From JBCDJG01 sp038748065 (GTDB lineage: Bacteria > Pseudomonadota > Gammaproteobacteria > Pseudomonadales > Halieaceae), in contig JBCDJG010000012.1 of NCBI GenBank assembly GCA_038748065.1, forward strand, positions 1-64,000: a DNA stretch of 64,000 nt, in the 5' to 3' direction. A model generated the notes under the pieces. The model did not search any database. It was not told where the DNA came from and was given only the letters and a program-made list of their open reading frames with translations. The position numbers and the translations under genes were made by a program. Each line of letters starts with the position of its first letter. The stretch's first letter is position 1. Below are positions 7,559 to 16,605 of this stretch, piece after piece.

Positions 7559-9130
7559 ATGGGCACGCCTGCACTGCTGGTAGACGAGGTGCTCTCCCGG
7601 GTACCGCCTGAAAGCCTGGGGCAAGAGATCACGCTCCTGTCGGCGCAAATCAATGTAGCTAATCACCGTTTGCTGCGCATGATCGCGGCCTTTGATCGCA
7701 GTGGTGGCTGGCGCTGCAATGGCGCCATGCGCAGCTGCGCGCACTGGCTGGCAGCGAATACGGGTATTGATCTCGGTGCCGCGCGAGAGAAGGTTCGAGT
7801 TGCGCGCCGGCTGGAGGGCCTGCCCGAAGTGGATGCGGCCTTTGCCGGCGGCGAACTCAGCTATTCCAAGGTGCGCGCGATCACGCGCGTGGCTACCAAC
7901 AACACTCAGGGGTTTTTGCTGGGCATGGCCGAGCGTTCTTCCGCCGGGCATCTGGAGCGCGTGGTTAGCCGCTATCGGCCGGTGCCTGATGTTGAGGTGC
8001 CGGCGGGGGCTGAATTGCTGGTGTCTGGTGCTGGGGGTGATGATGCTGAGGTGGAGGATGCTGAGGTGGAGGATGCTGAGGGTGAGCGTGCTGAGGTTGA
8101 TGGTGCTTCAGTGAAAGGTGATCGCGGCGGGCATGCTGGCGAAGTTGCTGAAACGCCCTGCGAAGAGGTCGCTCGTGAGCACCAGCGTGAGATGTTCTGG
8201 TTTCAAGACGAAGACGGCATGTGGGTGTTTCACGCGCGCCTGCCGCCGGAGCAGGGGCAGCTGGTAATGAAGGCGCTCGAGGCGGTCGCAGGCCCGCTAC
8301 AAAAGCAGCGGCAGGACGAGTTCAACAAGGCCAAGGATGCCCGCTTGAAAAAGGCCGCGCAGGCCTTGGCGAAAAAGCATCGCCTTGCCGGGGTGGCAGC
8401 GCCAGGGGACGAAAGCGCGCCGGCAGAGCGCTCGGCAGAGGCGGTGGAGTTGGAGCGGGTAGAAGAAAAAATTTCCGCGGAAACGTATTCGCAGTTCATG
8501 GGGCAGATTCGTGCCGATGCCCTCTCCTCAATGGTTGAGCACTTTTTGGCAAACGCGCCGGCGTCGCCCGAGGGGCTGCAGAGTCTTAAGGGCGCTGAGC
8601 GCTGCCAGGTGGTGCTGCATGTGGATATCAATACCTTGCGCAGTCAAGGGCGCGATCCTTGCTGTGTGCATGGTCGTCAGCATTTCGAGAATGGGCCATG
8701 GATTTCCGCGGAAACGGCGCGGCGCCTGAGTTGCGATGCGTCTATTACCACGGTTCTGGAAGACGAACAGGGCAAGGTGCTGAACGTGGGCCGCCGCTCG
8801 AGAGTGGTACCCGCGCATATCCGGCGCGCGCTGATGGAGCGGGATGGGGTGTGCCAGTTTCCTGGCTGTAGCGAGTCACGGAATCTCGACTGTCACCACG
8901 TTGTTCACTGGGCTGATGGTGGTGAAACTTCGCTGGATAACCTGGTAATGCTATGCCGCTTTCATCACGCGAGGCTGCACCAGGGCTGTTTCGATATTCG
9001 TAGGAAGCGCGTTTCCGCGGAAACGTCTACGGAGAGCTGCGCGAGCGACGTAGCAGGTGGCGAGCTGATAGATGAAACGGAGGGTGAGGTGGTCTTTGAG
9101 TTCGTGCCAGGGGAGCATACTCGGGGCTGA
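7559..9130 (+). CDS. DUF222 / HNH endonuclease-domain protein (13E12-repeat-like)
   Basis: A 523-residue protein with an N-terminal DUF222 domain (ALTVS-type helical start, then CAHWLAANTGIDLGAAREKVRVARRL) and a C-terminal HNH motif around residues 430-470: CQFPGC, then LDCHHVVHWADGG, then LCRFHHARLH. Such proteins resemble the mobile-looking 13E12 family of mycobacteria and are predicted metal-dependent nucleases of unknown target. A GGAGG ribosome site sits six bases before the ATG. Residues ~160-185 are a low-complexity acidic insertion coded by a near-perfect DNA repeat (GATGCTGAGGTGGAG units, 8041-8085). The upstream LexA box suggests induction by DNA damage. A 9-bp tandem repeat begins at its stop codon. 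Confidence 0.88.
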   Translation: MGTPALLVDEVLSRVPPESLGQEITLLSAQINVANHRLLRMIAAFDRSGGWRCNGAMRSCAHWLAANTGIDLGAAREKVRVARRLEGLPEVDAAFAGGELSYSKVRAITRVATNNTQGFLLGMAERSSAGHLERVVSRYRPVPDVEVPAGAELLVSGAGGDDAEVEDAEVEDAEGERAEVDGASVKGDRGGHAGEVAETPCEEVAREHQREMFWFQDEDGMWVFHARLPPEQGQLVMKALEAVAGPLQKQRQDEFNKAKDARLKKAAQALAKKHRLAGVAAPGDESAPAERSAEAVELERVEEKISAETYSQFMGQIRADALSSMVEHFLANAPASPEGLQSLKGAERCQVVLHVDINTLRSQGRDPCCVHGRQHFENGPWISAETARRLSCDASITTVLEDEQGKVLNVGRRSRVVPAHIRRALMERDGVCQFPGCSESRNLDCHHVVHWADGGETSLDNLVMLCRFHHARLHQGCFDIRRKRVSAETSTESCASDVAGGELIDETEGEVVFEFVPGEHTRG

Positions 9131-9197
9131 CGAGGCTGACGAGGCTGACGAGGCTGACGAGGCTGACGAGGCTGACGAGGCTGACGAGGCTGACGGG
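9126..9197. repeat. 9-bp tandem repeat, eight copies
   Basis: The unit GCTGACGAG is repeated seven times exactly (9126-9188) and an eighth time as GCTGACGGG (9189-9197). The first copy contains the stop codon of the nuclease gene, so every unit carries an in-frame TGA and the array cannot be translated in that frame. Because the unit length is a multiple of three, gain or loss of copies would not change downstream phase. Confidence 0.95.
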
Positions 9198-9234
9198 GCT
9201 GCGGATGGCTAGGGGGGTGTGATAACTTGGCGGC

Positions 9235-9846
9235 GTGAATGTTATTGCCAAAAGACTGGGCTGGGTTGTGGCGTCGTGTGCTGCGGCGGGCCGCATCGTG
9301 CCGCGTCGGGCCGGGGCTGGCCTGTTTGTGTTTGGGGGCGCGCTAGCGGTCGTGGTAGTCGCGCTCTTGGTTGCTACGCCGCCTGTTTGGGCACAGAAGC
9401 ACACGGTTATCGAGCCGGGGGATCCTGACCCGTACAACGATTTACGCACTGGCTGGGGTTGGCATCAGCGTAGCCAGGGCATACAGATCAAACGCGAGCC
9501 GGGGGCGGCGATATCTACGCTGCGCAAAAAGGCACCGGGCGGTGAGTACACGGTGTATGCCTATCTGGATGAAGACTATGGCCTGGTGGCTGCGGTGTTC
9601 TTTCCGGCGCTGTGCGAAGCCGACGAGGCCATCCACCTGGGTGAGCGTGGCGAAGATGGCCGCCGTGCAGCCATGGTGTGCAGCAACGATGGCAATTACT
9701 GGGTGCGCACTGCATACTGGCCACGAGAGGGTGCCAAGGGCGAGTTTGCGCATACCTGGTCGGCGGATCTTGATGGCTTCAGCTTCCGCGTCGAATTTGC
9801 TGTGTGGGATTTCTCCGCGCTTGTTGCGGAGGTGGAGCGGCTGTAG
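9235..9846 (+). CDS. Predicted secreted protein of unknown function
   Basis: A 203-residue protein opening with GTG. A hydrophobic stretch at residues ~29-48 followed by PPVWAQ looks like a signal peptide with a cleavage site after Ala-Gln, although the ~27 residues before it make an unusually long n-region and a later start is possible. The mature part, ~150 residues with YTVYAYLDEDYGLVAAVFFPALC and a Trp-rich C-terminal half, has two cysteines and no motif I recognise. The next gene, a lipoprotein on the same strand, starts 60 bases downstream and may be cotranscribed. Confidence 0.6.
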   Translation: MNVIAKRLGWVVASCAAAGRIVPRRAGAGLFVFGGALAVVVVALLVATPPVWAQKHTVIEPGDPDPYNDLRTGWGWHQRSQGIQIKREPGAAISTLRKKAPGGEYTVYAYLDEDYGLVAAVFFPALCEADEAIHLGERGEDGRRAAMVCSNDGNYWVRTAYWPREGAKGEFAHTWSADLDGFSFRVEFAVWDFSALVAEVERL

Positions 9847-9906
9847 CCCGCCAAAACCGTACTTTTCCCGTTGGCATCGGCTCCCGGGGCGGAGTAGCAT
9901 CGCAAG

Positions 9907-11097
9907 ATGATGCTGATACACAACAACAAAGAACCGCGCTTTCCTCGGGCTGTAGTTCTGCTTGTCACCCTCGGGCTCGTATCGCTAGTATCCGCCTGCC
10001 GCCTGAACATACAGCCGATTGAGGATACCCCCGTGGTTTCTGAGTCGGGCAGCTTTATCTGCGAGAGCCAGCGTGACTGCAGGCTTGATATCGTCGATAC
10101 CACCTTCGACGAAACCTTTCGAGCCGTGGCGCCGGAAAATACCGCGTTTACGGGCTGGGCCGAGGGCGATAACTACCTTTGCGCCGGCAGCATGCGCGAT
10201 TGCCGCGTGAACAGCGCGCTGGCTGCCTTCAGCCCTGAGCTGCAGGACATCCTGGAATCCAATGAACGCTACTTTCTTGCGCCCACCACCGAGCGCCATT
10301 TTCGCGAGCTGCTGGAGGCTCCCTACCTGGGTAAGCAGATAGAGCTAGTCGAAGGTGAGGAACGCAGCGAGCCCGCATCCAAGCCCTTTTGGGTAGAGAT
10401 CTCCGCTGACAATAACCGCGTGGACATGCGTCCCGATCAAGAATCCACACTGCCCGGCTGTTACTACCAGGGCCGTTTTGATGTGCGCGAAGAGGTTGGC
10501 CGTAGCGCGCTGGAGGTCATGAGTGGCACCTACACTTGCAATCGACCACCCTTCGAGAGCGGTACCTACGTGGGGCGCCTGTACCGGCCCGGCCATGCCA
10601 GCCTGTTTGTAGAGATCGAGCAGACTAGCACCGAAGGCGAGTTGCTAAACGTGGCCCTTGCGCTCGTGCGCGATAGCGAAGGGTCGCAGCAGGCGCCACT
10701 CATCGATTGTTGCATCGCCCGCGCCGCCGGGCGGCCTCTCACCGCGGCTGCGCTCGGTGCCTACAGCGGTGGCATGGCCGAGCTTTCCACCTCGCAATGC
10801 AGCATCCTGCAAACACCGCGCGCGCGGTCCAACTTCGTCTTTGAAGCCGATGAAAGCGGCCGGCTCACGATCTTCCACAACGATGAAGAAGGGCCGGATT
10901 GCACCTACCAACAGGACGAGAGCGGCATGCTGCAGGGCAGCTATAACTGCGATGACGGCAGCGATGGGTTCTGGGGAACCGCCAAGCTAAAGGGCTATCG
11001 CAGCTCAGCGGGCCGGCTGTTTGATTTGTCCTTCCTGCAAAGCCCGAGTGATAGTTGCAGCTTTGAGGTTAACTTTTACGGTGCCCAAGCGGGCTGA
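9907..11097 (+). CDS. Predicted lipoprotein with paired-cysteine 'FxGW' domain and Cys-rich C-terminus
   Basis: A 396-residue protein with a signal peptide and lipobox LVSAC at about residues 27-31. Residues ~45-125 are the domain shared with the proteins starting at 4225, 13332 and 34006: SESGSFIC, DCRLDIVDTTFDETF, AFTGW and LCAGSMRDC. The rest of the protein is different from its relatives. It is rich in cysteine and glycine, with recurring short C-x-Y-x-G and G-x-Y-x-C segments (for example GSYNCDDG) that could be small beta-sandwich repeats. Function unknown; probably exposed at the cell surface or in the periplasm. Confidence 0.7.
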   Translation: MMLIHNNKEPRFPRAVVLLVTLGLVSLVSACRLNIQPIEDTPVVSESGSFICESQRDCRLDIVDTTFDETFRAVAPENTAFTGWAEGDNYLCAGSMRDCRVNSALAAFSPELQDILESNERYFLAPTTERHFRELLEAPYLGKQIELVEGEERSEPASKPFWVEISADNNRVDMRPDQESTLPGCYYQGRFDVREEVGRSALEVMSGTYTCNRPPFESGTYVGRLYRPGHASLFVEIEQTSTEGELLNVALALVRDSEGSQQAPLIDCCIARAAGRPLTAAALGAYSGGMAELSTSQCSILQTPRARSNFVFEADESGRLTIFHNDEEGPDCTYQQDESGMLQGSYNCDDGSDGFWGTAKLKGYRSSAGRLFDLSFLQSPSDSCSFEVNFYGAQAG

Positions 11098-11129
11098 TTT
11101 CGCCTGGTAACTGCAGCGAGAGGCCCGGT

Positions 11130-11900
11130 TTGAATTTATCGTATGAAATCACCAAGCTACTGTCTCTAGGGGTATACCCGCTTAGCCAGACATTAGCACT
11201 GTTGTTCACTGCAGCAGTACTTGCGATGTGTGGGCGTTCGAGGGGGGCTGTTTTTTTGTCACTAGTCAGTGGGGCCTGGCTCTATGCGTTTTCATCGGCT
11301 GTGGTGGCGGACTTTTTGATGGGTAGTTTGGAAGATTCGCAACCACCCCGCGCAGTAAGCGCCGTGCCTGAGGCAGAGGTCATTGTTGTTTTGGGCGGTG
11401 GAGGTGTTGGTGAGGTTCACCTGGGGCAGCTGGGAGATATTGGTACAGCGAGTAATCGCGTTCTCAAGGGCGCGGCGCTTTACAAGGCCCATAAAGCACC
11501 TTGGCTGCTTCTAAGTGGAGGAAGTGCGCCGGAAGAGAGGTCCGACGCTGAACGAATGCGAGATGTGCTGACCCTGATGGGCGTGCCAAAGGGTGCTGTA
11601 ATCACGGAGTCGCGGAGTCGCGATACTCGCCAGAACGCACTCTTTACGGCGGACATCCTCGAGCAGCGTAGGCTAGAGCGAATCATTCTCGTGACGTCTG
11701 CATATCATATGCGCCGGGCATTAGCGGCCTTCGATCATATAGGAGTAGTTGCCTATGCGGTGCCGACCGACTACCAGCGGAGTGCAAGTAAGAAGTCTGC
11801 CTCGCGCTGGCTGCCCTCTGTGGAAAATCTAGAGCGTTCTACTAAAGCCCTACGCGAATACGTTGGCTGGTGGTATTACCGCTTTCAGGGTTGGATCTAG
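11130..11900 (+). CDS. YdcF/ElyC/SanA-type DUF218 membrane protein
   Basis: A 256-residue protein with two N-terminal membrane segments (residues ~13-33 and ~40-62) and a DUF218 domain. The domain shows EVIVVLGGG near residue 83, LSGGSAPEERSDAERM, SRDTRQNALFTADIL and VTSAYHMRRALAAF, which are the conserved pieces of the family. E. coli ElyC, a relative, affects peptidoglycan and lipid-carrier metabolism, so a role in envelope glycan synthesis is plausible, in keeping with the WecA-type gene nearby. The TTG at 11130 is taken as the start because it precedes the first membrane segment by the normal distance. Confidence 0.8.
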   Translation: MNLSYEITKLLSLGVYPLSQTLALLFTAAVLAMCGRSRGAVFLSLVSGAWLYAFSSAVVADFLMGSLEDSQPPRAVSAVPEAEVIVVLGGGGVGEVHLGQLGDIGTASNRVLKGAALYKAHKAPWLLLSGGSAPEERSDAERMRDVLTLMGVPKGAVITESRSRDTRQNALFTADILEQRRLERIILVTSAYHMRRALAAFDHIGVVAYAVPTDYQRSASKKSASRWLPSVENLERSTKALREYVGWWYYRFQGWI

Positions 11901-11916
11901 CGTTAGAAAAACAGGG

Positions 11917-13332
11917 CTAGTTAGGAAAGCGCGGGTTGAAGGTCGCCACCCACACACGCTCGCCGAAGGGCCCGTTGCCCTCGCCAGTGAGGGTGCGGCC
12001 ATCGGACGACATGCCACGCACCGAGGTAATTAGCCAGCCGGTGAGCTCTGTTGCGCCCTGCGCAATAAGAACGTCCTGCAGCTCTCGCAGGCCGTGCTGG
12101 CGCGTCCATAGCCAGGGGCGGCTGCCCTCGTTGCCCACGATCACGTCGCCGTCGGCGGCCACCGCAACCGGGGTGGGCTCGGAGTTGCGCTGCCGTGGGC
12201 GCAGAAAGCCCAGCCCCTGCAGGCCATTCGCTTCCGTCCACACAAAGGCCTCGTTAACAGGCGTGCGCGTGGCCAGCAGGTAGTCCACCTCGCCGCGCCC
12301 GGCCACCACGTCGCTATTCAATGACATCGCCGTAGCCACGCTCCTGAAGCGCCCCCCGGGCAAGTCACCGAGGCGCTCGATGGGGGCATCGAAGCGCCAG
12401 CGCACAGCCTCCACACCCCGGCCGGAGGTGCTATAGCCCACGGCTATCTGGCCGCCCGAGGACACCGCAAAGGCGACGGATTCAAAACCGCCGCCGGGCA
12501 GGTCGTCCAGAGCGCTAAACCCCGTGCGTTCGCGCCAGCGGAAGGCCTCGTCGCCGCGCGCGGTGCGGCCCACGCCCACCACGGTGCTGCCATCGGCAGA
12601 AATCGCCAGGCCGCAGCTGCGGTACTGGCCACCGTCGAAGTCACCGAGGGGCTGCATGCCTCCGGCGAGTGTCCAGCGGAAGGCTTCACGCACGCTGCTC
12701 AGTCCCTCTACGGCCTCGTCCGAGGTGCCGCAGCCGGTCACGGCCGTACCGCGCAAGGAGGCGCCGTAGGCTTCGCTGTTCACGGTCAGGCCCGGCAGAT
12801 CGCCAAGGCCTACCGTGCCCTCACCGGCAGTCCAGCGAAAGGCTTCGAAATCGCCCGGGCCAAAGCCGTACTCGCTGCTGCCGATAATGGCCGAACCATC
12901 CGGCGAAATCCCCCCTGCCACTGTTTGGTTGCCGCCGCCGGGTAAGGCTTCAATGGTGTCGAAGCTGGCCAGGGCGTCCTGGCGGCTGAACTCAGGCACA
13001 AGGAAGAAAACGTCATCCGAGGCCAGCAGCGCCTGCACCAAGGGGTTGTCGTCAAAGCCCACGGTGCTCAGGTAGCAGCGCGCGGAGCGCCCAGCGCAGA
13101 GGCTCCTGTTGCGCGGCTTCCAGGCGGTAAACACAAAGCCCGGCTCCGGCACGGCGATAAAGGCCTCGTCAAAAAAGCCGCTGATGTCGAGTTCGCAGGT
13201 CTCGCCCGGGCCGCAGCTGATGCTGCCTTCCAGGTTTTGTACACGCCCGCCCTCGGGCACGCGAATTTCGATTCGGCACGCAGCCAGCAGGATGAGCGGC
13301 AGAAGGAGGAGGACGCGCCAGCGAGCAGCCAT
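11917..13332 (-). CDS. Lipoprotein: 'FxGW'-like domain followed by HAF repeats
   Basis: From the ATG at 13332 this is a 471-residue protein beginning MAARWRVLLLLPLILLAAC, a lipoprotein signal peptide; a longer frame to 13509 is rejected because it overlaps the upstream gene and buries the signal. Residues ~25-110 are the shared paired-cysteine domain (ISCGPGETCELDISGFFDEAF, then LCAGRSARC; the usual FxGW reads FTAW here). The remainder contains about six HAF-type repeats, each with a LGDLPGG-like turn followed by AFRW and a 'V-A-x-S-x-G' strand, the pattern of an extracellular beta-propeller-like repeat. The start follows the WecA-type gene's stop by one base, so the two are coupled. Confidence 0.8.
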   Translation of the reverse strand: MAARWRVLLLLPLILLAACRIEIRVPEGGRVQNLEGSISCGPGETCELDISGFFDEAFIAVPEPGFVFTAWKPRNRSLCAGRSARCYLSTVGFDDNPLVQALLASDDVFFLVPEFSRQDALASFDTIEALPGGGNQTVAGGISPDGSAIIGSSEYGFGPGDFEAFRWTAGEGTVGLGDLPGLTVNSEAYGASLRGTAVTGCGTSDEAVEGLSSVREAFRWTLAGGMQPLGDFDGGQYRSCGLAISADGSTVVGVGRTARGDEAFRWRERTGFSALDDLPGGGFESVAFAVSSGGQIAVGYSTSGRGVEAVRWRFDAPIERLGDLPGGRFRSVATAMSLNSDVVAGRGEVDYLLATRTPVNEAFVWTEANGLQGLGFLRPRQRNSEPTPVAVAADGDVIVGNEGSRPWLWTRQHGLRELQDVLIAQGATELTGWLITSVRGMSSDGRTLTGEGNGPFGERVWVATFNPRFPN

Positions 13333-13333
13333 G

Positions 13334-14392
13334 CTATCCAGGCACGGAACCGCCACCCGCGCGTGAGTTACCGAACAGCTTGCGCCCGATGGTTTCGCTT
13401 TTAAGAACAAACAGACAGTGTGCACCAAAGAGTGCGAAGTAGGCTGCCATGCTGATGAACTCGGGGAATTGCTCGAGCCACAGGCCAGTGCCTGCGCAGG
13501 CCACGCCATAAATCAGCATCAGGGCCAGCGTTTGCCTGCGGCTAAACCTCATGTCCATCAGGGCGTGATGCAGGTGGGAGCGGTCTGCCTGCATGAGATG
13601 TCGGCCGTTTTTCAGGCGGCGCAGCATGGTCGCCAGCATGTCCATCAGCGGTACTGTTACCAGCCACAGAGCCGTTACCGGGTTGATCAGGGCTTGCTCG
13701 CCCTGGCTGAAGTACACCAGGCTGGCCGTGACCAGAACGCCCAGTGTGACGGAGCCCGCATCCCCGAGAAACATCTTAGGCAGCCAGCGGTTATTGGGCC
13801 CTAGGTTGTACAGCAGGAATACCGCCAGAGGCACAATCATCAGCAGCAGGGTGGGTGCCATCGGGTGCCCGGCCTGGACGGCCAGCGCGAAAAGCACGGC
13901 CAGGGGCAGAATTACGGTGCTGGCAGCAAGCCCATCGATGCCATCAATCATGTTGTAGGCATTCGATAGCCCTGCAACCGCAAGAGCAGTGAGTGGTGCA
14001 GCAAGGACCATGAGTGGTATGTCTCCCATGGCAAGCAGGTTTCCAACATTGGTGATGCTGATGCCTCCCCAGGTGGCGATCAACAATCCCGCCCCAAACT
14101 GTAGCATCAGTCTGAAAGTCGCTTTGATATGGTTCATATCATCGTAGAGGCCGAGTAGTAAAACGCCCGCGGCAATCACCAGAAGGGTAGGCGTATATGG
14201 CGGGATGTCCAAGGCCAGGTTGCCGAATATCAAGGTAATGAAAAAAGCAGGGCCACCAGCCAGCGGCACTGCGCCCTGGTGGGTTTTGCGCTCATCGGGA
14301 TGATCCACCAGGCCCTCTTCCAGCGCCACGCTGATGCAGGCGCGGCTGATCACCAGGGCAGACAGGCCGAGAATCAGGGCGGTTATGGCCAT
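13334..14392 (-). CDS. WecA/MraY-type undecaprenyl-phosphate sugar-1-phosphate transferase
   Basis: A 352-residue polytopic inner-membrane enzyme with about ten to eleven hydrophobic segments. It carries the family motifs in order: GGPAFF region, LGLYDDMNHIKA (the DD magnesium site), NAYNMIDGIDGLAA (catalytic Asn/Asp), KMFLGDAGS and the cytoplasmic ADRSHLHH histidine motif. It should load a sugar-1-phosphate, most likely GlcNAc-1-P, onto undecaprenyl phosphate to begin synthesis of O-antigen, common antigen or exopolysaccharide. It lies one base upstream of the HAF-repeat lipoprotein on the same strand. The exact sugar cannot be told from sequence. Confidence 0.9.
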   Translation of the reverse strand: MAITALILGLSALVISRACISVALEEGLVDHPDERKTHQGAVPLAGGPAFFITLIFGNLALDIPPYTPTLLVIAAGVLLLGLYDDMNHIKATFRLMLQFGAGLLIATWGGISITNVGNLLAMGDIPLMVLAAPLTALAVAGLSNAYNMIDGIDGLAASTVILPLAVLFALAVQAGHPMAPTLLLMIVPLAVFLLYNLGPNNRWLPKMFLGDAGSVTLGVLVTASLVYFSQGEQALINPVTALWLVTVPLMDMLATMLRRLKNGRHLMQADRSHLHHALMDMRFSRRQTLALMLIYGVACAGTGLWLEQFPEFISMAAYFALFGAHCLFVLKSETIGRKLFGNSRAGGGSVPG

Positions 14393-14781
14393 TAAGCGGC
14401 GCCACGCAGGAACATAGTGATACAGCTTTCCTATTCAAGTTTCGGGCCAAGCTCGAGCAGGTTCCAAGCTCTATCGATTTTCAGGCCAAGGCCAGACAAT
14501 TTTCAAGCAAAATGGCATTTATTTTGAATAAAACTAGGGCCGCTGCGGCTGGCCTCGGCGATCAAGCGACGGAAAGTCAGTGCGTCTGTGGCTGCCTCTA
14601 CTTCTGGAAATCAGCCTAAACATAAAGCCTTGTCCCATATCGGCGCATAATTAGTGCGGTGCATGTGCTGAAATGTGAAAAATGTCGAGTTTTTGCCCAT
14701 TTGTCGCCGCGGTTTATCAGGGCTCGAGGCTATACTGGCCCGAAACTACAAATCCAAGCGGGCTTAGTGTAAGCGTTAACT
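14393..14781. promoter_or_regulatory. Divergent intergenic region between the WecA-type gene and the diguanylate cyclase gene
   Basis: No gene is seen in these 389 bases. They must hold the promoters of both divergent genes. TATACT near 14731-14736, about 46 bases before the cyclase ATG, is a fair sigma-70 -10 hexamer, but the -35 region at the right distance is weak. The AT-rich segment near 14515-14540 could belong to the leftward promoter. No riboswitch fold is recognised by eye. Confidence 0.4.
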
Positions 14782-16605
14782 ATGACACCCAGACGACACA
14801 GCAAGCGAGGCCGCGCCCTGCCAGCGGCCCTCCTGGCTAGCCTCTTGGCCTGCCTTATGCCGCTGTGGGCCAGCGCCGCGGATCTGCCACAGATCGCTGG
14901 TCAAGAGCTGAAGTCTGGCTTCATGCTCGATGGCCAGTGGCGCTTTCAGCCGGGGGATAGCCTGGATTGGGCCAGACCCGGATTTGACGATAGCAGCTGG
15001 GCGCTTACCAACATGCCCGCCAGCTGGCCGGGCCAGGGTTTTCCCAAATCGGGCCAAATGGCCTGGTATCGACTGTCGGTACGGCTGGCGCCCGATGCAC
15101 TTAACGCCCCCCAGTTCGGCGACGGCCTCGGCCTGCAGCTCGGCAAGGTCATGAGCGCCTATGAGGTCTACGCCAACGGCCGGATGATCGGTGCGCTGGG
15201 GCAGCTGCCGCCGCTGGCGCGGGGCTACTACGATCGCGAGATGGTGCATTTTCTGCCCCGCGAGATCATCGCGCCCGACGGCCGCCTGGATATCGCCCTG
15301 CGCGTTTGGGGTGGCGACGAGGCCACGGTAAGAGTTTGGGGCGGCGGCCCCTATGCGGGCACTTTCAGCCTCGGAGAGTATCGAAAGCAGCTGTTCGGTG
15401 GCATTGCGCGCAACCTGCCCGCGCTGCTGTTCTGCTGCCTGTTCCTGTGCTTCGGGCTATATCACCTGTACCTGTATCAGCGTAATCGGCACATGCGGCT
15501 GTTCTTGTGGTTTGGGCTCATGGCGGTCAACGTGGCCATCTACGGCTTCATGCTCACTCAGTGGAAGCATATGCTGCCGGTATCTTTCGATACGCTGAAG
15601 AAAATCGAGTACGGGGCCATCTATATGCTGCCAGCGGTGAGCATGCAGATGCTGTGGGCCTTGATGGGCAGCGAGGTGCGCTCCTGGATGCGCGCTTACC
15701 AGGTGTCCTTCGTGATTCTCGCCATTGTCGGCCTGTGGGACCCCCGGCCCGACGTGCAGCCACTGATTCTGTTCGGTTTCCAGCTGTGGACGGTGCCGCT
15801 CTTCCTGGTCGCGCCGGTGATGGTGCTCAAGAGCGTGCGCGAGGGCAACCCCGAGGCGCGCACCCTGTTCCTGGGGCTGGCGGTCTTTGGCGCGACGGCG
15901 GTGAACGACCTGCTCATTGATCTTGCCGCCCTCGACAGCGTGCGCATGCTGCACTTCGGTTTTGCCGCCATCATGCTGGCAATGTCAGTCTCTCTCGGCA
16001 ATCGCTTTACCAACATGCTCAATCGGCTGGAGCGCGAGGTGGAAGAGCGCACGGAAGATCTGCGAGTGGCCAACCGGCAGCTGGCGGAGGCCGCCCGCGT
16101 CGAGCCACTCACGGGCCTGCTCAACCGGCGCGGCTTTATCGAAGAAGCAGAAAAGGAAATTCAGCGCGTGTTCCGCGGTAGCCCGCCCTTCGCGCTGGTG
16201 CTGGCCGACCTCGATCACTTCAAGCTGGTCAACGATCGCTATGGCCATGCCTGTGGTGACCAGGTGCTGCGGCGCATTGCCGCGGTGCTCAGCTACCGGG
16301 TGCGCGAGGTTGACCTGGTGGCCCGTTGGGGGGGTGAGGAGTTTATCTTCCTGCTGCCCGAAACCGACGCCAAGGGCGCCTCGGTGATGGCCGAGTCACT
16401 GCGCCAGGCCGTGGAGATGGCGGGTTTTGACTACGACGGCAAGCGCCTCGATTTCACCATGACCTTCGGAATTGCGGCCCATCGCAAGGGCGAAAGCCTC
16501 GATGCTACGGTGCACCGCGCAGATACCGCTCTGTACCACGGCAAGGAGGCCGGCCGGAACCGCGTCATGCTCGGCTCTTACAAAGGCCTGACGGTCGTCA
16601 ACTAA
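14782..16605 (+). CDS. Membrane diguanylate cyclase with periplasmic beta-sandwich and 7TM sensor
   Basis: A 607-residue signalling protein that should make cyclic di-GMP from GTP. A signal peptide (residues 1-33, ending ASAAD) leads to a galactose-binding-like beta-sandwich of the glycoside-hydrolase-2 N-terminal type (MLDGQWRFQPGDSLDWARPG, residues ~46-200). A 7TMR-DISM-like block of about seven membrane helices follows (~205-410), then a short coiled coil (RLEREVEERTEDLRVANRQL) and a GGDEF domain (~440-600). The active-site loop is WGGEEF and the inhibitory-site RxxD (REVD) is intact four residues before it, so the enzyme is probably active and product-inhibited. The periplasmic part suggests a carbohydrate or similar ligand. 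Confidence 0.92.
   Translation: MTPRRHSKRGRALPAALLASLLACLMPLWASAADLPQIAGQELKSGFMLDGQWRFQPGDSLDWARPGFDDSSWALTNMPASWPGQGFPKSGQMAWYRLSVRLAPDALNAPQFGDGLGLQLGKVMSAYEVYANGRMIGALGQLPPLARGYYDREMVHFLPREIIAPDGRLDIALRVWGGDEATVRVWGGGPYAGTFSLGEYRKQLFGGIARNLPALLFCCLFLCFGLYHLYLYQRNRHMRLFLWFGLMAVNVAIYGFMLTQWKHMLPVSFDTLKKIEYGAIYMLPAVSMQMLWALMGSEVRSWMRAYQVSFVILAIVGLWDPRPDVQPLILFGFQLWTVPLFLVAPVMVLKSVREGNPEARTLFLGLAVFGATAVNDLLIDLAALDSVRMLHFGFAAIMLAMSVSLGNRFTNMLNRLEREVEERTEDLRVANRQLAEAARVEPLTGLLNRRGFIEEAEKEIQRVFRGSPPFALVLADLDHFKLVNDRYGHACGDQVLRRIAAVLSYRVREVDLVARWGGEEFIFLLPETDAKGASVMAESLRQAVEMAGFDYDGKRLDFTMTFGIAAHRKGESLDATVHRADTALYHGKEAGRNRVMLGSYKGLTVVN

Noticed and set aside
9128..9197. CRISPR array
   Set aside because: Repeats are 9 bp and contiguous with no spacers, so this is a tandem minisatellite.
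13333..13509. N-terminal extension of the HAF-repeat lipoprotein
   Set aside because: It lies inside the WecA-type gene and would bury the clear lipoprotein signal peptide that starts at 13332.
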